The notes: generated by a model not told the origin, from the sequence alone. Positions 1 through 11,600 are shown, counted from the stretch's first letter. The stretch is 64,000 bases of DNA from RGIG7213 sp045544195 (GCA_045544195.1 JAZPYO010000034.1:124001-188000); one strand, 5' to 3'. Numbers and translations: made by a program.

Positions 1-2850
1 CTTGCAAAGGTCGCAATCAGGGCAAGCCTTCAATGCTTTTTCAAGCTCAACGGCAGCTATCTTGGAAGCTGTTCCGTCATCCTTAGCAACAAGCCAAGCC
101 TTAGAAGCTTCTGCAAGCTCTGCGCAGTCTGAAGAAGCGAGCTTCTCTACTATTTCAGTAAGGAGAGCGCGGCGCTGTCTTGTAGCGGTTGCCATACCAA
201 GACCGTATTCAGCGTTATCCTCAAACAAGGAGTTAGCCCAAGCGGGACCCTTGCCTTCTTTATTTGTTGTGTAAGGTGTAGAAGGAGCTGAACCACCCCA
301 GATAGATGAGCATCCTGTTGCGTTAGCAATAAACATTCTGTCACCGAACAGCTGTGTTATGAGCTTTGCGTAAGGTGTTTCGCCGCAACCGGGGCATGCA
401 CCTGAGAACTCAAGCAAAGGCTGCTTGAACTGTGAGCCCTTAACTGTTTCGGGCTTGAATTTTGCAAGAACATCTGCATCATCTGTGTACTGATATGCAA
501 GATCGAAATACTTCTGTTTGTCAACCTGTGTGTCAAGGGGCTTCATCGTGAGAGCCTTTGCGCCCTTCTTACCGGGGCAAACCTGAGCACAAGAGCCGCA
601 GCCTGTACAGTCAAGTGCCGAAACAACGATCGAGAACTTGTAGCCTGCAAGACCTGTCATAGGAACTGTTGCCATATCGCCTGTATCAACGCTGTCGGGA
701 ATAGCTACAGGACGGATTACAGCATGAGGACAAACATAAGAGCAGAAGTTACACTGAATGCAGTTTTCGAAATTCCATTCGGGAACATCTACTGCAATAC
801 CTCTCTTTTCGAATGCGGCAAGACCCTGAGGGAATGTACCGTCAGCCTCTGAAACGAATGTTGAAACGGGGAGCTCGTCACCCTTCTGAGCATTAACGGG
901 TGTAAGGATGTTCTTTTCAAATCTTCCGAGCATATCGCCGTCGTCTGCTGCACATGCACAGCCGTTTGCTTCATCCGCTGCGTTAGCCCATTCAGCAGGA
1001 ACATCGATCTTAACGAGATTTGCAATACCGAGATCGATAGCGCTCTGGTTCATCTTAACGATGTCCTCGCCCTTTTTGGAGAATGACTTTACAACAGCAT
1101 CCTTCATATAAGTTACAGCTTCTTCTATCGGAATGATATTAGCGAGTTTGAAGAAAGCAGCCTGGAGAACCATACTGAAGCGGTTGCCAAGACCGAGCTC
1201 TCTTGCTATCTTAACACCGTCAACGGTGTAGAAATTAACGTTTTTGTTTGCAAGATCACGCTTAACATTTGCAGGAAGTCTTTCATTGAGCTCCTCTGCA
1301 GTCCAGCCTGTGTTAAGCAGGAACGTACCGCCGTTCTTTACGTCCTTTGTCATATCGTACTTTGTAAGATATGCTACGTTGTGGCAAGCGACAAAGTCTG
1401 CCATTGAAACGTAGTAAGGGCTCTTTATCTGCTTATCACCGAAACGAAGGTGGGATATTGTTACGCCACCGCTCTTTTTGGAGTCGTATGCGAAATATGC
1501 CTGAACCTTCTTATCAGTGTGGTCGCCGATGATCTTGATGGAGTTCTTGTTTGCGCCGACTGTACCGTCAGCACCGATACCCCAGAATTTGCAGCAGATC
1601 GTGCCTTCGGGAACTGTATCGGGGTTTTCGCAATCCTCGAGAGAAAGACCTGTTACATCGTCCTTAATGCTGATCGTGAAGTGATTCTTGGGCTGAGAAG
1701 CATCAAGGTTTCTGTAAACGGAAATAATGTTCGCGGGAGTTGTATCCTTGGAACCGAGACCGTAGCGTCCGCCGATGAGAACATCAACCTTAACGCCCTC
1801 CTGCTCTAAAGCTGAGCAAACATCAAGATACAAGGGCTCACCGATAGCACCGGGTTCCTTTGTTCTGTCCATAACTGCGATCTTCTTTGCAGTAGCGGGG
1901 ATAGCTGCAACAAAATGCTTTGTTGAGAAGGGTCTGTAAAGACGAACCTTTATCAAACCGACCTTCTCGCCCTTAGCTGTGAGGTAATCGATAGTTTCTT
2001 CGATCGTGTCACAAGCAGAGCCCATAGCAACGATGACCTTTTCAGCATCGGGAGCACCGTAGTAATTGAACAGCTTATAATCTGTACCGATCTTAGCGTT
2101 TACCTTATTCATATACTCCTCAACGATCGCGGGAGTGTTGTTGTAATATGGGTTAGATGCTTCTCTTGCCTGGAAGAAGATATCAGGGTTCTGTGCAGTA
2201 CCTCTCAAAACGGGGTGATCGGGGTTAAGGGAGCGTGCCTTATATTCAGCAACTGCGTCCATATCGACCATTTCCTTGAGATCCTCATAATCCCACTGCT
2301 CAACCTTCTGAATTTCGTGGCTCGTTCTGAAGCCGTCGAAGAAATGAAGGAAAGGAACGCGAGATTTGATAGTAGAAAGGTGTGCAACTGCACCGAGGTC
2401 CATAACCTCCTGTACGTTGTTAGCGCAAAGCATTGCAAAGCCTGTCTGTCTGCACGCCATAACGTCTGAATGGTCGCCGAAGATAGAAAGTGCATGTGAT
2501 GCAACCGCACGCGCGGAAACGTGGATAACGCAAGGCAAAAGCTCGCCTGCGATCTTATACATGTTAGGGATCATGAGAAGAAGTCCCTGAGAAGCTGTGT
2601 AGGTAGTCGTAAGTGCGCCTGCCTGCAAGGAACCGTGAACAGCACCTGCTGCACCCGCCTCACTCTGCATTTCAACCACTTTTACCTGCTGACCGAAAAT
2701 GTTCTTTTGACCTTTGGCACTCCACTGGTCTGTAACCTCAGCCATAACGGAAGAAGGTGTGATAGGATAAATACACGCTACTTCTGTGAAGGCATAAGAA
2801 ACATGAGCCGCAGCATTGTTACCGTCCATGGTCTTCATTTTTCTTGCCAT
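1..2850 (-). CDS. nifJ: Pyruvate:ferredoxin (flavodoxin) oxidoreductase, 3' end cut by window
   Basis: This is a homodimeric PFOR, which converts pyruvate and CoA to acetyl-CoA and CO2 with reduction of ferredoxin, a central step of anaerobic fermentation in the cytoplasm. The first ~950 residues are present. The N-terminal pyruvate-binding domain begins MARKMKTMDGNNAAAHVSYA and contains the YPITPSS motif. Further on come the domain II signature GGRYGLGSKD and the inserted two-cluster ferredoxin domain, with CIQCNFCSYVCPH and CTGCGSCAQVCPG. The last part holds the thiamine-diphosphate half, with GACPGCGETPY and GCSSIWGGSAPSTPY. The family is ~1170-1190 residues, so roughly the last 230 lie outside the window. 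The ATG at 2850 has a strong GGAGGAC ribosome binding site. It is apparently a single-gene unit, separated by 119 bp from the potassium-channel genes downstream of its promoter region. Confidence 0.97.
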   Translation of the reverse strand, partial: MARKMKTMDGNNAAAHVSYAFTEVACIYPITPSSVMAEVTDQWSAKGQKNIFGQQVKVVEMQSEAGAAGAVHGSLQAGALTTTYTASQGLLLMIPNMYKIAGELLPCVIHVSARAVASHALSIFGDHSDVMACRQTGFAMLCANNVQEVMDLGAVAHLSTIKSRVPFLHFFDGFRTSHEIQKVEQWDYEDLKEMVDMDAVAEYKARSLNPDHPVLRGTAQNPDIFFQAREASNPYYNNTPAIVEEYMNKVNAKIGTDYKLFNYYGAPDAEKVIVAMGSACDTIEETIDYLTAKGEKVGLIKVRLYRPFSTKHFVAAIPATAKKIAVMDRTKEPGAIGEPLYLDVCSALEQEGVKVDVLIGGRYGLGSKDTTPANIISVYRNLDASQPKNHFTISIKDDVTGLSLEDCENPDTVPEGTICCKFWGIGADGTVGANKNSIKIIGDHTDKKVQAYFAYDSKKSGGVTISHLRFGDKQIKSPYYVSMADFVACHNVAYLTKYDMTKDVKNGGTFLLNTGWTAEELNERLPANVKRDLANKNVNFYTVDGVKIARELGLGNRFSMVLQAAFFKLANIIPIEEAVTYMKDAVVKSFSKKGEDIVKMNQSAIDLGIANLVKIDVPAEWANAADEANGCACAADDGDMLGRFEKNILTPVNAQKGDELPVSTFVSEADGTFPQGLAAFEKRGIAVDVPEWNFENCIQCNFCSYVCPHAVIRPVAIPDSVDTGDMATVPMTGLAGYKFSIVVSALDCTGCGSCAQVCPGKKGAKALTMKPLDTQVDKQKYFDLAYQYTDDADVLAKFKPETVKGSQFKQPLLEFSGACPGCGETPYAKLITQLFGDRMFIANATGCSSIWGGSAPSTPYTTNKEGKGPAWANSLFEDNAEYGLGMATATRQRRALLTEIVEKLASSDCAELAEASKAWLVAKDDGTASKIAAVELEKALKACPDCDLCK

Positions 2851-2969
2851 AACTTTGTCCTCCAAAATTTATATTTACATTAACAATCAATATATCACAT
2901 AATATTGCCCAATTATTAAAATTAAGTGTTATATTTTCGTTAATTTTTATATTTAAACCGATTTTTCGG

Positions 2970-3623
2970 TTATTTTGCCGCTTGCGATATTTTATCCATA
3001 TTTTCTTTAGGGCCGATAACAATGATTTTATCATCAGGCTTAAAGGGGATATTGGGGTCAATACTTACCGTAAGGTCGCCCTTCCCGCTTCGCAGTGCGA
3101 CGATGCTTACGCCGTAGCGCTGACGTACATTAAGCTCTATTGCGGATTTTCCTATCCAGGATTTAGGCATTTCAAATTCTGTTATAGAGTGCTTACTGTC
3201 AAGCTCGATAAACTCAAGCACATTGTTCTTTGCCAATCTGTACGCAACCTTTTCGCCCATATCGTTTTCGGGCAGTATCACAACGTCGGCGCCGATCTTT
3301 TCAAGTACCTTTTTGTGAAGCTCATTAGAAGCTCTTACAACTATTTTCGGTACTCCCTTCTCTTTAAGAAGAAGCGTTGTCAGCACGCTTGCATTGATGT
3401 TGTTTGAAAAGCATACAACAACACAGTCATAGTTTGAAATTCCGATACCGTTGAGGAATTCTTCTTTTGTTGCATCGCCGACAAGACCGTCTATATATTC
3501 GTCTACCTCATCGATTCGGTCTGCCGAGGTATCTACTGCCAAAACATTCTTTCCGTATTCATTTAATTTTAAGGCGAGCGTTTTGCCAAATCTTCCGAGA
3601 CCTATAATACAGTAATGATTCAT
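2970..3623 (-). CDS. TrkA-family potassium uptake regulatory subunit (KtrA/KtrC type)
   Basis: This 217-residue protein is the cytosolic gating ring subunit of a Ktr/Trk K+ uptake channel. Residues 1-130 form an RCK_N Rossmann fold with the nucleotide-binding motif GLGRFG near the N-terminus and an acidic residue at the end of the second strand (AVDTSADRIDEVDEYIDG). Residues ~135-217 form the RCK_C (TrkA-C) domain, which in relatives such as KtrA binds cyclic di-AMP. One RCK pair of about 220 residues matches KtrA/KtrC rather than the tandem E. coli TrkA. It lies 27 bp downstream of the membrane subunit gene in the same operon. The start has an AAAGGAA ribosome binding site. Confidence 0.93.
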   Translation of the reverse strand: MNHYCIIGLGRFGKTLALKLNEYGKNVLAVDTSADRIDEVDEYIDGLVGDATKEEFLNGIGISNYDCVVVCFSNNINASVLTTLLLKEKGVPKIVVRASNELHKKVLEKIGADVVILPENDMGEKVAYRLAKNNVLEFIELDSKHSITEFEMPKSWIGKSAIELNVRQRYGVSIVALRSGKGDLTVSIDPNIPFKPDDKIIVIGPKENMDKISQAAK

Positions 3624-3650
3624 TTTATTATTCCTTTCATATATTTGAGA

Positions 3651-5042
3651 TCAACCGATCAGCATCTGTGCTTCCGTATATCCTACGATGTGCTTTTCTG
3701 AATTAAGCCGTGCGGACAGTGCGTAGGTTATTGTAAGAACACCTACTCTGCCGAAGAACATAAGCACCATAAGCATCAGCTTGAGGGCAGGTGCAAGAGA
3801 ATACGTTCCAATATTCGAAAGACCGACCGTAGCAATAGCAGAAACCGTTTCGTACAAGCAGTCGATAAAATCTAATCCCGTTGTTAATTCGACTGCGATA
3901 GCAGCGGAAAACGCAAAAAATGATGCAATAGCTGTTATAGTCAATGCTCTGAAAACATTCGCATGGGATATTTTACGTCTGAAAAGTATCAGATCTGTCT
4001 TACCTATGGCAGTACTGTATACCGTATACAAAAGAATGCCGAATGTCGAAACCTTGATGCCGCCCGCGGTCGAGCCTGATGCCCCGCCGACAAACATAAG
4101 CATAATGCATACGATCTTTGTAAAATCACGCATATTTCCGTTACCCAACGCATCAAAACCTGCAGTACGCGTGGTAAATGATTGAAATATTGAGTTGACC
4201 GCCTTATCGATGATCGACATATTACCGATCGTATCGGGATTTGAATATTCCCCAACAAAGATCAAAAATGATCCGGCGCACAACAACACTGCTGTTGTTA
4301 TCAGCACAAATCTTGTGTAAACCGAAAGACGCGTGCGTTTATTGATCGCAAAATCTATCAATTCATCCCATACGATAAATCCGATACCGCCGATAAAAAT
4401 AAGTGTTGCAAAAATTAAAAGAACATATGGGTCGCCGTTGAACATTGCAACGCTAGAATATTCGCCGCCGTGATTGCCGAGCAGGTCAAATCCCGCATTG
4501 CAGAATGCCGAGATCGAGTGGAAAAAGCTGAACCAAATTCCCTCTGAAACGCCGAATTCGGGTATAAATCTTATCATAAGCAGACAAGCTCCAAGCGTTT
4601 CCGTTATCAGCGTTCCGAACAACAGGCGTTTGACGAGCCTTCCGATTCCCGTCATTGATGACAGATTGAGCGACTGTGCTATAAGAGTATTTTGCGACGG
4701 AGACATTCGCTTACGCACGACAAGTGAGAATATAACGGTCATAGTCATAAAGCCAAGACCGCCTATCTGTATCATTACGAGTATTACAGCACAGCCGAAG
4801 GTACTCCAGGTCGTTGCAGTATCGCATGCGACAAGTCCTGTAACGCACGTTGCGCTGACTGCGGTAAAATATGAATTGATCACCTCGTCAAACGAAAATG
4901 AATAAGTGTCATTTCGTGATACGGGCAAAAGCAACAACGTTCCGCCTATTAAAATGATCGTCAAAAAGCCCACTATCAGTATTTTTGCAGGACTTAATCT
5001 TTTTTTGCTGTGTGGAAGATTTTTATTTCTGATTTTTATCAT
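3651..5042 (-). CDS. TrkH-family potassium channel membrane subunit (KtrB/KtrD type)
   Basis: This 463-residue membrane protein is the ion-translocating subunit partnering the adjacent RCK protein. Four channel-like M1-P-M2 repeats can be recognised from their selectivity-filter segments, each with the expected glycine: SATCVTGL, SAFCNAGFD, FTTRTAGFD and SAIATVGLS. A polar, basic N-terminus of ~18 residues precedes the first membrane helix. Length and layout fit KtrB. It is the first gene of a two-gene operon with the RCK subunit and has its own promoter at 5068-5096. The start codon has AAAGG six bases upstream. Confidence 0.94.
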   Translation of the reverse strand: MIKIRNKNLPHSKKRLSPAKILIVGFLTIILIGGTLLLLPVSRNDTYSFSFDEVINSYFTAVSATCVTGLVACDTATTWSTFGCAVILVMIQIGGLGFMTMTVIFSLVVRKRMSPSQNTLIAQSLNLSSMTGIGRLVKRLLFGTLITETLGACLLMIRFIPEFGVSEGIWFSFFHSISAFCNAGFDLLGNHGGEYSSVAMFNGDPYVLLIFATLIFIGGIGFIVWDELIDFAINKRTRLSVYTRFVLITTAVLLCAGSFLIFVGEYSNPDTIGNMSIIDKAVNSIFQSFTTRTAGFDALGNGNMRDFTKIVCIMLMFVGGASGSTAGGIKVSTFGILLYTVYSTAIGKTDLILFRRKISHANVFRALTITAIASFFAFSAAIAVELTTGLDFIDCLYETVSAIATVGLSNIGTYSLAPALKLMLMVLMFFGRVGVLTITYALSARLNSEKHIVGYTEAQMLIG

Positions 5043-5067
5043 CTGCCTTTGCTAAAATATTACAAAT

Positions 5068-5096
5068 AGTATAACACTGAAATATGAAAAAGTCAA
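5068..5096 (-). promoter_or_regulatory. Promoter of the Ktr/Trk operon
   Basis: On the minus strand TTGACT (5096-5091) and TATACT (5073-5068) are separated by exactly 17 bases. The -10 box lies about 25 bp before the TrkH start. The -35 box sits immediately behind the addA stop codon and no terminator is visible between them, so read-through from the repair operon is also possible. Confidence 0.75.
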
Positions 5097-5105
5097 CATA
5101 GGTAT

Positions 5106-8100
5106 TTACAGATCAACACTTATTTCTCTGCCAAGACTGAAAGAGTACAAGGATGCATTTCTTACAGTCCTTTTTGTTATACGCTCAAGCGCTATCTTAT
5201 AATACTCAAGCTGTGTTCTGTGCCTGTTGATAAAAGATCTGATCGATGCTTGATCGTTTGATATACGGTCAGTTTTGTAATCAACGAGTGTCAGCGTTCC
5301 GTCATCATTTTCAAAAAACAGATCAACAACACCTTGAACGAGCAATCTTTCGTCGGCATACGCACTTGAATCCGTATTGCTTGTAAACAGCGATGCATCA
5401 AGATATATATTGAAGCGGTATTCTCTGTAAAAGAACTTACCGTTTGCCTTACAGAACGATGCTTTTTTGAAAAGCTCCGAGGAAAAGAATTCGTCAAGAG
5501 CGGAAAAATCAATATCGTTATAAGCGCTTTGCGGAATGAAGCTGTGTTCCACAAGCCTTGATGCTTCCTGCATTACTCCGTTTTTAATGACAAGATCAAA
5601 ATCACAGAATTGCATAAACAGATGCGTTGCAATTCCCTTTTGAGCGGCATCGTTTGCGCGCTTTATTTCGTAAGGATCCTCAAATACGATCGGTATTTCT
5701 CTATCCGCTGATGCCTCGCATTCACGGTCGAGCATATCAGGATATAAGCGTGAAACGGAAACCTTTTTGGGCAATGTCGTGTGAAGTGCATAAGGATATT
5801 CAAACGAAAGATTTTCTTTTATTCTTTCGTAAAATCCGTTAATGTTGCTTACATTTGACTCTTCAACAACGGCTTCTGTATCTGTCTGAATGCCTGCACT
5901 CTGACCGTTTATCACCTGCATAATATAGCTTTTCCCCTCTGACTCTCCGTATAATGACCTTAAGATCATCTGGATATAAGAGCTTGAGGAATACAGATCG
6001 TACGGCGTCATTTTATTGGGAGCAAACGAGCCGTCAAGCAGCTTTTCTGCTGATTTTGTATTGCACGTTATATACAGTCTGTGCCTTGCTCTCGTCATTG
6101 CAACGTAGAGCAGCCGCCCCTCTTCTTCTACCGTTTTTCTGTGTTGCTGCTGTGCTACGCATTCATACATCGGCGTTTTATACATTGCAAAGCCTGATTC
6201 ATCTCTTATCTTAACGCAAAAGCCGTATTTCTTATCATACTTATAGAAATCCCCCCTGCCTGATTCGAGTTTTCCCGACGCGTTGCAAACAAAGCACACG
6301 GGAAATTCAAGTCCCTTTGACTTGTGTATCGTCATTATTTTGACGCTCGTGTCATAATCGTTTTCTGCCTTTACTGTTTCGAGCTTTGTTTTCTTTTCTA
6401 TCAATTCGTTGATGTAATTGATAAAGTTGTAAAGACCCTTGAATGCACCCGCTTCGAATTTTCTTGCAAATTCGTAAAAGGTCATAAGATTTGCCCTTCG
6501 TGCATTTACTTCCGACCTTTCTCCGAGATCATATACAGATGCAAAAATACCGGTATCATTAAATAAGTACCATACCAGCTTGTCAGTCTGCATACTTTGT
6601 GCTTTTCTCCTGTACAGCTCGAGCTTTTCAATAAATCTTTTTACTTTTGGGCATTGTGTCTGTTCTGCGTACAAAAGAAGCGAATCGTAAAGCGGCATAT
6701 CGCCGCAGTTTTTACGGATATTTATCATTTCATCAAGCGTAAATTTGTAAAGGGGGCTTTGCATAAGGCCTGCAAGCTGAATATCCCTCATAGGATTGTC
6801 TATCGCTGATAAAAGACAAACAGCCAAAAGGACCTCGCTCGATTCAAAGAAGCTCTTTTCAGCTCCGTTGTAAACGGGTATTCCTCGCTTTTTCAATTCG
6901 TTTTCGTAAATAGAAGCATTCTTCTTTACGCTGCGGAAAAGTATTGCAAAATCACCCGGAGTATAATTTTCACCGTTTTCGTTTTTTTCATTGTCTATAA
7001 GATGCTTTATAGTATCTGCAACATATTTTGCTTCTTCCTCATCGCCTGACTGATCTTCGCTGTATTCTATCAACGACAGATTTACCTTTTCCGCTTTGCA
7101 AGGTGCTTTTGAAAACACGAGCGCGTCCGCTTCTGTGTATGGAACAGATGGACTTTGAGCAAAAACTGACGAAAATATCAGATTTGAAAAGTCAATTATA
7201 TTTTCCGAGCATCTGAAATTGTTTGACAGAAATATCGCTTTGCCGCATTGTCCGTCAGAGCCGAATTTCGTTCTGTATTCAGAAAACAGATCGGGCTCTG
7301 CCCCTCTGAAGCTGTATATCGACTGCTTTATGTCGCCCACCATAAATCTGTTACCGTCAGCCAAGGCTGCGAATATCATATCCTGAAGGCTGTTGCAATC
7401 CTGATACTCATCGACGTATATCTCACTGTACTTATTCTTTAATGACATTGCAAGCTCTGACGGAGCGTTTTTGTTATACAAAAGCCTGTATGTATATCTT
7501 TCAAGGTCATTATAATCCATTATCTTACGCTTGATCTTTTCACGCTCGAATTCGTGATCAAAGTATTCGATCAGATTATACAGGCAGTAGAACATGTCGC
7601 CGCCTTTTTTAGCAACGTCCGAAAGCGTACTGTCTGTAAAATCGTCAAATATTTTCAGCTTTTCGATGTCCTTTTTAAGCCTTGTACGCAGCTTTTTTGT
7701 CGGTTCCTTCCAATCGTATTCGCCCGTTGCTCTGCCCAAAGAAGCAAAGCTGTGCTTACAAAGTATTTTAAGGGCGTTTTCGTACTCGCAAGATCTGATC
7801 GAGGACTGAACGCTTTCAAGCATCGAAAGGTCGTCGCAAAGCGCAGGATAGTATTTTTTGAAAAACATCTCATCGCTTGAATTTTCAGCAATGAATGACG
7901 AGAACCTCAAGGCGTAGTGGTCGGAAAGCTCGGTGATCATTTCAGAAAACACCTCACTGTACGGACTTGCGAAAAATCCGTTTTCAGCAACATTATAAAA
8001 GTTTTCTGCAGTCTTACGTATGATCTCAGCACCTTGTGCAGAGCTGCAGATCTTATTAAAAACGGATATAAGTATGTCATTAAGACCGTCGGTGCTCTTA

Positions 8101-8612
8101 TTCTTTATAAGACAGTCGACCATATCCTCAAATCCGTTACAGGCAAATTTTTCGGGTACGTCATTTTCGTAGAAGCTGTCTATTACTCTGTCCATAACCC
8201 GCTTTTTTAACAGAAGTGCTTCAGAATCCTCCGCAATACGCATACCGCCGGGTAGACCTAATGAGGCGTAATTTTCCTTTATCAAAGCGGAACAAAAGCC
8301 GTGTATTGTACTTATCTGTGCTGAATTGAGTGCCATCAGCTTCAGCTTGAGCGACTGATCGTTGGGATCATCCGCAGACTTTCTCGTAAGCTCCTGACGT
8401 ATCCTTACCCGAAGCTCCTCAGCGGCAGCCTTTGTAAAGGTAACAATGAGCATTTTATCAATGTCACATTCACCGTTTACAATACGGCGTATAACACGCT
8501 CTGTCAGAGTTGCAGTCTTTCCCGAGCCTGCTGCCGCTGCAACGATAAGATCGCATCCTGTGTGAGTTATTGCGTTTAATTGTCCGTCAGTCCATTTTTT
8601 TTCGTTACTCAT
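5106..8612 (-). CDS. addA: ATP-dependent helicase/nuclease subunit A (AddA)
   Basis: AddA is the UvrD-like helicase and nuclease subunit of AddAB, which resects double-strand breaks to Chi sites for RecA loading. The Walker A motif AAAGSGKTATLTERV is near the N-terminus, followed by DEYQDCNSLQ (Walker B), GDIKQSIYSFRGAEP, and the late helicase motifs TIHKSKGLEFP and YVAMTRARHRLYI. The C-terminal RecB-type nuclease has LTLVDYKTDRIS. I use the ATG at 8612 (MSNEKKWTDGQLNAITH), giving 1168 residues: the conserved protein begins there and the codon overlaps the addB stop by 8 bp, the usual AddB-AddA coupling. The open frame extends 19 codons upstream without family similarity. Confidence 0.97.
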   Translation of the reverse strand: MSNEKKWTDGQLNAITHTGCDLIVAAAAGSGKTATLTERVIRRIVNGECDIDKMLIVTFTKAAAEELRVRIRQELTRKSADDPNDQSLKLKLMALNSAQISTIHGFCSALIKENYASLGLPGGMRIAEDSEALLLKKRVMDRVIDSFYENDVPEKFACNGFEDMVDCLIKNKSTDGLNDILISVFNKICSSAQGAEIIRKTAENFYNVAENGFFASPYSEVFSEMITELSDHYALRFSSFIAENSSDEMFFKKYYPALCDDLSMLESVQSSIRSCEYENALKILCKHSFASLGRATGEYDWKEPTKKLRTRLKKDIEKLKIFDDFTDSTLSDVAKKGGDMFYCLYNLIEYFDHEFEREKIKRKIMDYNDLERYTYRLLYNKNAPSELAMSLKNKYSEIYVDEYQDCNSLQDMIFAALADGNRFMVGDIKQSIYSFRGAEPDLFSEYRTKFGSDGQCGKAIFLSNNFRCSENIIDFSNLIFSSVFAQSPSVPYTEADALVFSKAPCKAEKVNLSLIEYSEDQSGDEEEAKYVADTIKHLIDNEKNENGENYTPGDFAILFRSVKKNASIYENELKKRGIPVYNGAEKSFFESSEVLLAVCLLSAIDNPMRDIQLAGLMQSPLYKFTLDEMINIRKNCGDMPLYDSLLLYAEQTQCPKVKRFIEKLELYRRKAQSMQTDKLVWYLFNDTGIFASVYDLGERSEVNARRANLMTFYEFARKFEAGAFKGLYNFINYINELIEKKTKLETVKAENDYDTSVKIMTIHKSKGLEFPVCFVCNASGKLESGRGDFYKYDKKYGFCVKIRDESGFAMYKTPMYECVAQQQHRKTVEEEGRLLYVAMTRARHRLYITCNTKSAEKLLDGSFAPNKMTPYDLYSSSSYIQMILRSLYGESEGKSYIMQVINGQSAGIQTDTEAVVEESNVSNINGFYERIKENLSFEYPYALHTTLPKKVSVSRLYPDMLDRECEASADREIPIVFEDPYEIKRANDAAQKGIATHLFMQFCDFDLVIKNGVMQEASRLVEHSFIPQSAYNDIDFSALDEFFSSELFKKASFCKANGKFFYREYRFNIYLDASLFTSNTDSSAYADERLLVQGVVDLFFENDDGTLTLVDYKTDRISNDQASIRSFINRHRTQLEYYKIALERITKRTVRNASLYSFSLGREISVDL

Positions 8613-11600
8613 CGTCTTCCACCGTTTTGCTTTCATATCTGCATATTGCTTTATACTCGCAGTATTCACAAGCGATCTTATTGTTTGGCATTATCTTCGG
8701 ACAAGCGTCCGCCTTTCCGCTTTTCATTATGTCTGCAAGCTCACCGAGCGAAGCTTTAAGGCTGTCAAATGCCTCTGAAAATTCTTCATCCGTTATAAAA
8801 GATACCTGCTTTCCGACAGCAGCCTTGAATACTGTGCCATCACCGAGAACGGCATTTTTTATCTTTTCATCGGATATGACCGCTCCGCTTCTTGTTATGC
8901 TTGCTTTAGCATCATCATCAGCTCTCTGAGCTGTAACGCTTTTGCTGTGATCGGCAATAGTCGGCATAGTATTAATATAAAAAACTGCCGCAGGCTTTAC
9001 ATTTTTACCGAATGCACCGTTATCACTCTGACAAATGCTTATCATATAAACGAATAGCTGTATATTCTCGCATTGCTGCAGATCTTCGAGAGAAAACGCG
9101 ACCTTTGATGTCTTATAATCAACTATTTTGATATACGTATTTCCATCCTCATCAAACGTGTCAATTCGGTCGGCAATTCCGCCGAGAACAGCGTTTGTTC
9201 CGTCGGATAACGGAATATGCAACGCTTTTGTCTCGCTGTTATCGGAAATATGATATTCGAGCTTTACGGGCTTGAATTGAGTTGCTGAAAGCTCGCACAA
9301 GAGATTTTGCGCAGATTTTACTGTACGCTTTTCAATTCTTGTAAAGAGTGAACGTATTCGCTGATATCCGCTTTTTGTAAGATCGGCATTGAGATACGCC
9401 TTTGTGAATTCTTCTGTAAATGTATGAATGTGATCGCACAAAAGTCCGTATTCGATGTCCTCGGTAATATCACCGCTGATATACATCTGCATAAGCCTTT
9501 GCAGAATATAGTGCACATATGTACCAAGATCGTTTGATTCGATATCAATTTCCTTATCATTTTTAAGCCCTAATACATAATTACAGTAATATTTGAATTT
9601 ACAACGCTTGAATTCTCCTATCTTTGATTGCGACAGCTTAAGATCGCCCGAATAAAGCTCCCTTGCGGCATTTTCAGAAAGTCGGTGTACCCTGTCATAT
9701 TTTACAGTCATATGCTCTGTATTCGGATCCTCTGCCAGATGATGCTTTATCGCCTCTGACTGATCTGTTGGCAGAATTCTGCCGTAAAGGTCAACAGCGC
9801 AGGCAAGCGTGTAAATATCATCCGCTTTCATACCGTCATATATTTCTCTTCCTTTCGGAAACAGCTTTTCGATTTTTGTAAAGAACGGCGATGGGCTTTT
9901 CTGTGTATTGTCGGTGTCTCTTCTGCAACGGGTAATATATACGTTTTCTCTCGAGCAGGTTGCGGTCTTGTAAAATTCAAAGCTGTTGCGCATATACATT
10001 TCACCGTCATTTTCAAGTGAGATGCCGTGGCAAACAAGCTCCTTTATATCTGAAAACGAAAATACGGTCGGCGATGAGACCTTTGAAGGAATATCGCCTT
10101 CATTGACACCGAGGATGAAGATGCAATCAGGGTTTTCTGTTCTGAGTCTTCCTATATCTCCGATAACTACCTGGTCCTGCGATGTCGGTATTTTTCCTAT
10201 ATCTATCTCCGATAAAACCATCGAAAGAAGAGCTATATATTCAGTAACACTTACCGTATTATCTCCGCAGACGGATGAAAGGTCATCGCAGGCCTTGAAA
10301 AACAGGTGCCATATCTGATACAGCTCAGATCTTTCGCCGTCGTCATCGCACGATAAAATCTCGTTTTCAAGTTGTTTTTTTACATTTATCTTTAAAAGAA
10401 GATCATATATGAGCTCTGATATTTTTTTACACGTAAGACCGTCCGAAGTGAGTGCAGAGGAAAGATCGTACAACGGCGTAATAACATAATCCCTTATGCG
10501 ATTGATGTGATCAAGCATCTGCCTTTCATTATCAGTGAAGCGCGCGGAATATCCGTACGGATTCATTTCCCAGCCTTCAGCATAAAAGCGTTTTCCGGTT
10601 ATTCCCCAACGTTTAACATATGCTGAAAACAGATCGGTATCCTTATATGACAAGCCCGCAAGACCTGTTTTTATGTATGATATAACATCCTCGCGGTAAA
10701 ATCCCGAGTTATGCACGTTTAAGGCTGAAAAGACCAGCTTTATAAAGGGCTTTTGCATAATGTCGGTTCGGGAAGAAATGAAAAACGGTATGTTGAACTT
10801 TTCAAATACTGCGTCGATAATTCCCTTCCATTCATCAGTATTTGCGACAGCAACGGCGAAATTTCTGTATCTTTTATTTTCAGCTCGTATTTTTTTGCAT
10901 ATCTGAACCGCTGCATATTCTGCTTCGTCAAACGGTGTATTGCAAACTACTGTTTTCACTTCATTTTCAACGCATTCCTGCTCTGAGCTGTCAGATCTTA
11001 AGCTATATTCAAGATGCTTTAAAGCATTGTTTTTGAAGCGTGCGGGAAAATCAAGATCGGTCAATACAAGCCTTTTTCCCTTGTCGTCTGCAATTGCTGT
11101 CAGCTTGTTTTTCGTGTATTCGCAGATACTGAGCGAAAAGCCGATATCAGCCTTTTGCGACGATGTGCAAAGAGAAATTACAACATTGCCGCATTGCTTA
11201 AAAATATGCCCTATCACTTTATACTGCATTGATGTAAAAAAATAGAACGAGTCAATATATACACTGTCATATTCACCGAACATATCGTGCTGTTCCAGCA
11301 GCGAAATGAGCTTTGTCATATCATCAGACGGATCGCTTAATGCAGAGCCAAGATTAGAATTATACGCATCGAATATGAGTGCTATATCCGATAGCTTGTC
11401 CTTGAGCCTTGAATTATCATCGGTAACAGTCTCAGACGCCTTATATAACTCATCAGCACTTATTCCGTTACGCTTAAGCTCGCTGACAGTGGAAAAGATA
11501 CTTGATATTATCGAGCTGTCAGCGGCGGCAAGTCCTGAATACACCTTCAAATATTCGGAAATAGAGCGTGAAGCAGTATAAAGAAGCAGGCGGCCTGTCG

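Noticed and set aside
1450..1809. 119-codon plus-strand frame inside PFOR
   Set aside because: Antisense shadow of a highly conserved gene; no independent signals.
4960..5105. Cyclic di-AMP riboswitch upstream of the Ktr operon
   Set aside because: The promoter lies ~25 bp before the start codon, leaving no room for the aptamer.
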